A DNA stretch of 64,000 bases from Dryocosmus kuriphilus (taxonomy: Eukaryota > Arthropoda > Insecta > Hymenoptera > Cynipidae). Where the stretch lies: contig CM076195.1 in NCBI GenBank assembly GCA_038277395.1, positions 25,742,376 to 25,806,375 of the forward strand. The letters run 5' to 3'. The position numbers and the translations under genes were made by a program. Of this stretch, positions 59,260 to 64,000 are shown piece by piece; within the stretch, counting starts at the first letter, position 1; each line of letters begins with the position of its first letter. The notes under the pieces are model-generated. The model was given only the letters and a program-made list of their open reading frames with translations. It made no database searches and had not been told where the DNA came from.

Positions 59260-60650
59260 ATAATAACCCTCCGACGGTGTTCCCGCGTTGCCGTCGCGGT
59301 AGGGCTTGAGCTTGTTTCTCATGACTTCGATGGCTATATTTGCGGTAGCATTGCTACTGGTAGGGTTTCCCATACCAGACAGGTACAGGTGGGAGAGAAA
59401 GTGGGCTAAGAGAAACACCAAAACCCCCCAAAAATTGAAAATTTAAGAAATTTTTTTCAACGATTTTCGCTTCCCGAGGATTGCCTGAGCGCCGCCGGAG
59501 CCGCTGCTGGGGACTACATCATGCGGGACGGTAGTGATGATGAATTGCGTGATGGTCAGGCATATCTCATCAATCAACAATCTGGCCAGCAAAAACATCT
59601 GCGAAAAACGGTAAACAGTGGAACATCAACTGCGTCTGCTGAGTCGTAAATCACAATCTGCGCTCTTGCGACGAGGTATCAGACACTCCCTCCTTGTCCA
59701 AGGGCCTTCGTGATGGCATCACCGAAGTGCTGCCTCTTCTCTGTCTTGGCCGTCACTTCAATGAAGACGTCTCCCGTCCTTGTCTGCCTGATGGTCTTGA
59801 CTTTGACGCCATGGTCCTCAAGCTTGATTTTGCTCTGGATGTCCCTAAAAACATCCGCATATCTTTCCTGCGGCTGGCATGATGGTCACGGCCTCCCGGG
59901 TGATACTCCTTTTCTTCTTGGGGATGTCCTGTCCCCTAGCAAGCATGCTGCTCCTGGGTGGCGCAACATCCTCCTCGTCCTTTTTCTGCTCATGGACCTT
60001 CCCGTTCGGTGGACTGAGGATCGCTTCCCTCTCATGTTTGCGTCTCCTGGTCACTTCCTTCGACGTTGTCTGTAGCTCCGTCTGCGTGGAGACAGTTGCC
60101 GTTTTCGTTTCATGGTGGAGCTCAAGAGAGACTTCTCTTTTCGCTCCTTTCCTATTTCTTCCTGAGCAACCTATTCATTCTATCTATACAGCTATCCGTG
60201 GTGATATTAAGGCATCTAAACCTATACCCCTGTGAGTGCATTGCAGATTGCGCTGCTCTCACTTCATCCACCAGCTTCGTGACTGTGCCATCCTTTGACT
60301 CATAGATCTGCATTATCTTTTTTAAGCACTGGCGTACCTTTCTGTGGCCCTCCTTTATTACGTCCTGATATTCGAGGATCTGCCTTTTCATCGGCGCAGC
60401 ACTTGATTTACACTTCCTCTCTTTATATACCACATTGAAGCTGTTGCTGAGGTCCAGTTCTTCTTCATCGCTATTCTCTAGACTCCCTCTTCGTTTTCCT
60501 TGTTTGCTAGCCATAATAAAGAATTCACCAGCGCATCCTGCGTGGAGGGGCGGGCCGAAATAGTTGGGAATGGTTATACCCTCGGATCGAAGCCCTACCC
60601 CAGTTCTCTGAGGCCCAACCTTCGTTTAACCGGTCCCGGAATACACGGAC
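59260..60650 (-). pseudogene. R1-like LINE fragment: ORF1 joined to 3' end
   Basis: ATG 60514 on the minus strand starts MASKQGKRRGSLENSDEEEL. Frames continue through a Lys/Glu-rich part to VKTIRQTRTGDVFIEVTAKT (about 59800-59740), a motif of ORF1 proteins in R1-type LINEs. About 400 bp later the element ends with ACACCGTCGGAGGGTTATTA and an ATT-repeat plus A-rich tail (59240-59270). ORF2 is entirely missing. A GC-rich 5' leader lies at about 60515-60650. Several frameshifts. Confidence 0.55.
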
Positions 60651-60675
60651 GGACCGGACATCAAAGAAAATTGAT

Positions 60676-62100
60676 CATGGCATACATAGACTATAAGCAA
60701 GCATTCCCTTCGGTACCGCATGATTATTTACTTAAGGTCTTGAAAATTTACGAGATCTGCCCACGTATCCTCGATTTGCTAGGTCGTGCGATGATGCTTT
60801 GGGGAACAAGAATCAAGTATTTTGAACAGGGATAATCAAGCATAATTAGATTAATACGAATTACGACGGGTATCTTTCAAGGAGACTCCTTCAGTGCATT
60901 AGGGTTCTTTTTAGCGCTGAATGCATTGAGAAAAACACTAAATAGCATGTCTCGTGGGTTTAAAGTACATGATAACGAGGATGGTTATCAACCGACTCTT
61001 ACTCCTGTACATGGATGACATAAAGCTATAAGCTAATTCAAACCAGAAACTTCAGCAAGTAATCCATATTACAAAGCAGTATTCTAATAACATCCATATG
61101 AAGTTCGAACTAGATAAATGCAGGACATTGCATTTAAATAGAGGAGAATTAGGGACGGCAAAACTAGAGAATGAGAACAAGGATCATATCGAGGCAATGG
61201 CTGATGGCGTGTCATATCCTTATCTGGGTATTCTGGAGGCTTAAAGTATCCCGCCTTATGACTGGCTTCACTACAAGACTGAGATCAGTTCTGAAGAGTT
61301 CTCTCGATTCAGCCAAAAAATCAGGGCTATTAATACCTATGCCATCCCTGTCCTTACATACTCATTTGGACTCATCAAGTGATCAAACACCGACCTTGAG
61401 AGGATAAATAGAATCATACGCGCGGAAATGACTAAGCATCGAATGCATCACAGTAATTCGTCGATCGAAAGGGTAGTGCTACCACGATATAGAGGGGGTA
61501 GGGACGTTGTAGATAGGGCTGGGTGGTTATTGGAATTCATAACCGGTTATAGATTATTGAGTTAACCGGTTATTTTTTCATAACTGGGTTCTTGAATAAC
61601 CGGTTTCTTAAAATAATCGAGTTTTTGAATAACCGGTTTCTTAAAATAACCGGTATGTATTTAAATTACAGGTGTTTAAATGACTGTTTTATAAATAACG
61701 TGTTTTAAAAAAATCCTATATTTTGAAAATAACCTAGCATTAAAAATTAACCGGTCTTGATTTAGCTTTTAATGTAAAAAATACGCTGTCGTGTTTGCTT
61801 TAGTTTTCTTTCAATGGTAAAGCAACATAATGTGAAGGATATTAGGATGTAATCAGTTCAGCATGGAAGCAAGGACGCAGGACGCAGAAAAGAAACAGCT
61901 AGAAATGTGCTGACGTATGAGTCAAGCTGTGAATACGATGCGCGAAAACCGGCAACCGGATGCAATTTCCGGTTTTTATTTTTCAAAACCGGTTATTTTT
62001 AAAAACCGGTTGTCATAACCGGTTAATCGGAAAAACCGCCCAGCTCTAGTTGTAGATATCAAGAGAATGTGTGAAATATAAGTTATACAATTGCGAGATT
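60676..62100 (+). pseudogene. Reverse transcriptase of the RLE-type LINE
   Basis: AYIDYKQAFPSVPHDYLLK is the RT strand with its first catalytic Asp. GIFQGDSFSALGFFLAL is the template-grip motif and LYMDDIKL (about 61009-61032) the YxDD box. Further pieces KAIN-type AINTYAIPVLTYSFG and HHSNSSIERVVLPRYRGG follow and mark the thumb side. Stops near 60834, 61240 and 61380 break the frame. The MITE splits the end of this region. Confidence 0.7.
61514..62048. mobile_element. hAT-type MITE with 8-bp target duplication
   Basis: TAGGGCTGGGTGGTT at the left and AACCGCCCAGCTCTA-like sequence at the right are inverted. GTTGTAGA lies outside both ends (61506-61513, 62049-62056). Eight-base duplications fit hAT. 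The 535-bp interior is packed with AACCGGTT units, many in A/T-rich frames. No transposase. Confidence 0.9.
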
Positions 62101-62429
62101 ACTTTAACAACAAACGAGACAGTGCACTTTACAATACTATCTGTGAAATGGATCTCGATTACACGCCCCTGAACTTGCCCTCAGAGGAAACCTTAAATAC
62201 CAGTTTAGAACCCATGGAGGAACTAGAGACGCAATAGAGACCAAAAGCGTCCTGTTTCCAGAAACGGAGGGATTCGTAATTGCACCGACGCAATGACTTA
62301 GCGGGCATTGTACATTAATAGCTATCCTTAGACCTGGGATTCCTAAATAAATGGATGTCTTTCTATCGATACATTCCAGTGCCCGTTTTAGAAAACGAGG
62401 TTTACATCTTATACTAGGATGTATCTATC

Positions 62430-62792
62430 TAGACGGATCACTATATCCGAGTCAACGGACCCGACATCGTGATGCGAGAGAAAAACGGAGGCAAGGTCTA
62501 CATCATTGACATTGCTTGTTCACTTAACCGGAATTTGCAAGCAACCTGTTCAACCAAGACCCATGAGTATGTCAAACTAAGGCATGAGGTGAAGACAATA
62601 TGGAGAAATGTGAAACAAGTATCCATTCGTCCTATTGTGATTTGGGCTACAGGCAATGTGCATGTAAGATGCGTTAAACATCTGGATCAACTGGGAGTCA
62701 GTAGGGTACTGGCAGCAGCTCAGAAAGCTGTTTTATTAAACACCAGTCGCATTGTAAGAAACTTCCTAGACCGTCAGGAAGTATGCGACTGA
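62430..62792 (+). pseudogene. Restriction-like endonuclease domain of the LINE
   Basis: NGPDIVM (about 62455) followed by VYIIDIACSLNRN and KTHEYVKLRHEVKTIW shows the PD...(D/E)xK spacing of the C-terminal nuclease in RLE-type LINEs. The remainder, RVLAAAQKAVLLNTSRIVRN, is the conserved C-terminal end. The 324-base frame 62469-62792 is intact, while the PD motif sits in the same open region just upstream. The domain cuts target DNA for insertion. Confidence 0.6.
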
Positions 62793-63839
62793 AATCCTAT
62801 GGAGTAACAGATGTTAGGTCAAAAAAGCATCCAGAGGCGATTAATATCACCTCCAACGCTCTCAACCACTGCGTAACAGCAGCAGTATAGGACAAACTCC
62901 AAACTACACCATACATCAAATTTTGTGCTTACTACAACGTCGTCGCAAAATATTTCATACATCGTATTGAATACTTGACATCTTAGCACATCAGGAACTT
63001 GACTTAGTCTGTCGCTGATGACGGAAAACCCGGGATCACTCGAGTTAAAGCTTAAATGAAAACTATAATAATGGATGGAGCCTGTGGACAGGCCACTGGG
63101 CGCGTCTTCGAGTTGCGTTTGGAGGGCACCTGTACCAAGGGTTTCTGATGAATGTGGTTACAAAGTTAAATAAGCAGTCATGGACAATGGTCTAGGGATG
63201 ATTCCAAAGGAAAACCCTCCAAGCCGTGGGCGTGAACTGCCGTTCTCATGGCTGCGTGGAACCAAGAGTATGGTATCGTAAATGGTGCCTTTAGGATACC
63301 AGGTCGCCTCTTAGAATATATAGATCTTGCCCTTGCATAGTGAAGCGATGATCACTACCCGAAGATCGTCAGGTCCCCCCTTATTACACCGCTGGGGGTG
63401 TAAGCACTCGGTCTGAGAAAGGGTAAGTTGCATAATGGACAGGCAATTCGGACAGCTCACCCCAAAAAAAATTGTGTCCAGCCACAACACCCGCAAGAGG
63501 CGGCAGGTGCCAGATCATCAGGCACAACTCTTGATGGTGCTTCGGACGACAATGAACGTCTAACTGCGTCAGCAGAATTGCCGCTGCAGCGCACCAATTT
63601 TTTAATCTCATCATGTTGAGTACTTGATGCGCTGCCAATTTGAGAACGAGTTGGTTGCGACCACTAATCCACAGGACGGGATGATCTTTCGCCGACAATT
63701 TGCGGCGAAATTCCCAGAATTGAAGACAGTTCTTTAAATCTACTAAGCACTTGCGACGTTCGCGACCGTGTTTAGTAGCGAAGTACCGGGTCATGAGTAC
63801 CTGTGGAAGGAGTTGGACGAAATAATAATAATAATAATA
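62793..63839 (+). other. 3' untranslated region of the RLE-type LINE
   Basis: A non-coding stretch without strong frames, of moderate GC, closing with an (AAT)n tail. The short frames on either strand are by-products. A second retroelement scrap cannot be excluded around 63300-63800. Confidence 0.4.
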
Positions 63840-63933
63840 GCTTGGTTGCTCAGGTGGTTAAGCGTTCAGACCCTCTACTAGAGGTCCGGGGTTCGATCAC
63901 TGGGCTGGTACCTCTGGAAATTTTTCTATGTAC
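63840..63933 (+). mobile_element. tRNA-derived SINE (copy 2), cut by an LTR
   Basis: The head GCTTGGTTGCTCAGGTGG (A-box-like) and GGGGTTCGATCAC (B box) are followed by GGTACCTCTGGAAATTTTTC, as in the copy at 16278. After CTATGTAC the SINE stops and an LTR begins, so the SINE was there first. It starts right at the LINE (AAT)n tail. Confidence 0.75.
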
Positions 63934-64000
63934 TGTAACGTGGCAGTTTCGACTGCACGTTACATGCTTATATCTGTACCTTTATTATTTGTAAAAAGCT
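63934..64000 (+). mobile_element. Start of an LTR, runs off the window
   Basis: TGTAACGTGGCAGTTTCGAC begins a short near-palindrome. The next ~35 bases match the LTR on the minus strand below 51497. This is the same LTR family in the opposite direction. The rest lies outside the window. Confidence 0.65.

Larger units (their letters stand above)
60655..63839 (+). mobile_element. LINE with restriction-like endonuclease, 5'-truncated
   Basis: A + strand RT begins abruptly at about 60655, next to the 5' end of the R1-like fragment, and is followed by a PD-(D/E)xK-type endonuclease and a ~1-kb 3' region that ends in an (AAT)n tail at 63821-63838. The endonuclease after the RT is the layout of R2/R4/NeSL-type LINEs. 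A hAT-type MITE is inserted at 61514-62048. Broken in several places. Confidence 0.65.

Noticed and set aside
59710..60305. Hydrophobic + strand frames resembling membrane proteins
   Set aside because: Antisense of the R1-like ORF1; hydrophobicity comes from reading Lys/Glu codons in reverse.
63840..63915. Possible tRNA gene
   Set aside because: Same reason as the copy at 16278; no acceptor stem closes the structure.

Overview
The window looks like a piece of an AT-rich, transposon-loaded arthropod nuclear genome, most probably an insect and perhaps a hymenopteran. The reasons are spliceosomal introns, mariner, P-type (THAP), hAT-type, Helitron and Ty3/gypsy elements, several non-LTR retrotransposons, tRNA-derived SINEs and a decayed Maverick/adintovirus-like insertion. 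No bacterial or organellar gene is present. The species cannot be fixed from the sequence.

Only one conventional host gene is recognisable: a + strand terminal nucleotidyltransferase resembling TUT1/Star-PAP (U6 TUTase). It has the tail of an RRM (7059-7147), the catalytic Gly-Ser...Asp-x-Asp block (7247-7552) and, 49 kb away, the third palm aspartate plus the central domain (56582-57224). Splice phases match across the gap. Everything from 7553 to 56581 therefore lies in one 49,029-bp intron. The 5' end (zinc finger, most of the RRM) and the 3' end of the gene are not identified.

Layout. 1-3583: a minus-strand gypsy-like LTR element with gag and protease but no RT or integrase. 5646-5810: a MITE. 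7059-7552: TUTase exons. Inside the intron: small MITEs and a gypsy integrase scrap (9.4-12.4 kb); two mariners (12.5-14.5 kb); a tRNA-derived SINE (16.3 kb); a 4.6-kb LINE with a 17-bp target duplication and a deleted RT core (17.3-21.9 kb); a decayed P-type transposase (23.5-24.9 kb); a 3.7-kb DNA transposon with ~240-bp inverted ends and a Transib/RAG1-like reading frame, split by a mariner (25.1-28.8 kb); a Maverick/adintovirus-like remnant with ATPase, phospholipase A2, cysteine protease and capsid-like frames (32.3-36.5 kb); two MITEs (36.5-37.8 kb); a heat-shock-element array with a TATA box and a 31-codon ORF (38.0-38.5 kb) plus a second heat-shock-element group (39.0 kb); a solo LTR (40.3-41.7 kb); several foldback elements (42.3-45.9 kb); a short Helitron (46.9-47.5 kb); a P element with perfect 8-bp target duplications and an LTR sitting in its intron (48.2-52.9 kb); and a degenerate tandem repeat (53.6-54.5 kb).

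3' of the TUTase exon lie an R1-like LINE fragment on the minus strand (59.3-60.6 kb) and a LINE with a restriction-like endonuclease (60.7-63.8 kb) that carries a hAT-type MITE. A SINE follows and is cut by the start of an LTR at the window edge.

The elements do not cooperate; they form layers of insertion. The two most interesting parts are the heat-shock-type transcription unit and the RAG1/Transib-like element. Both sit in the intron of an RNA-tailing enzyme.
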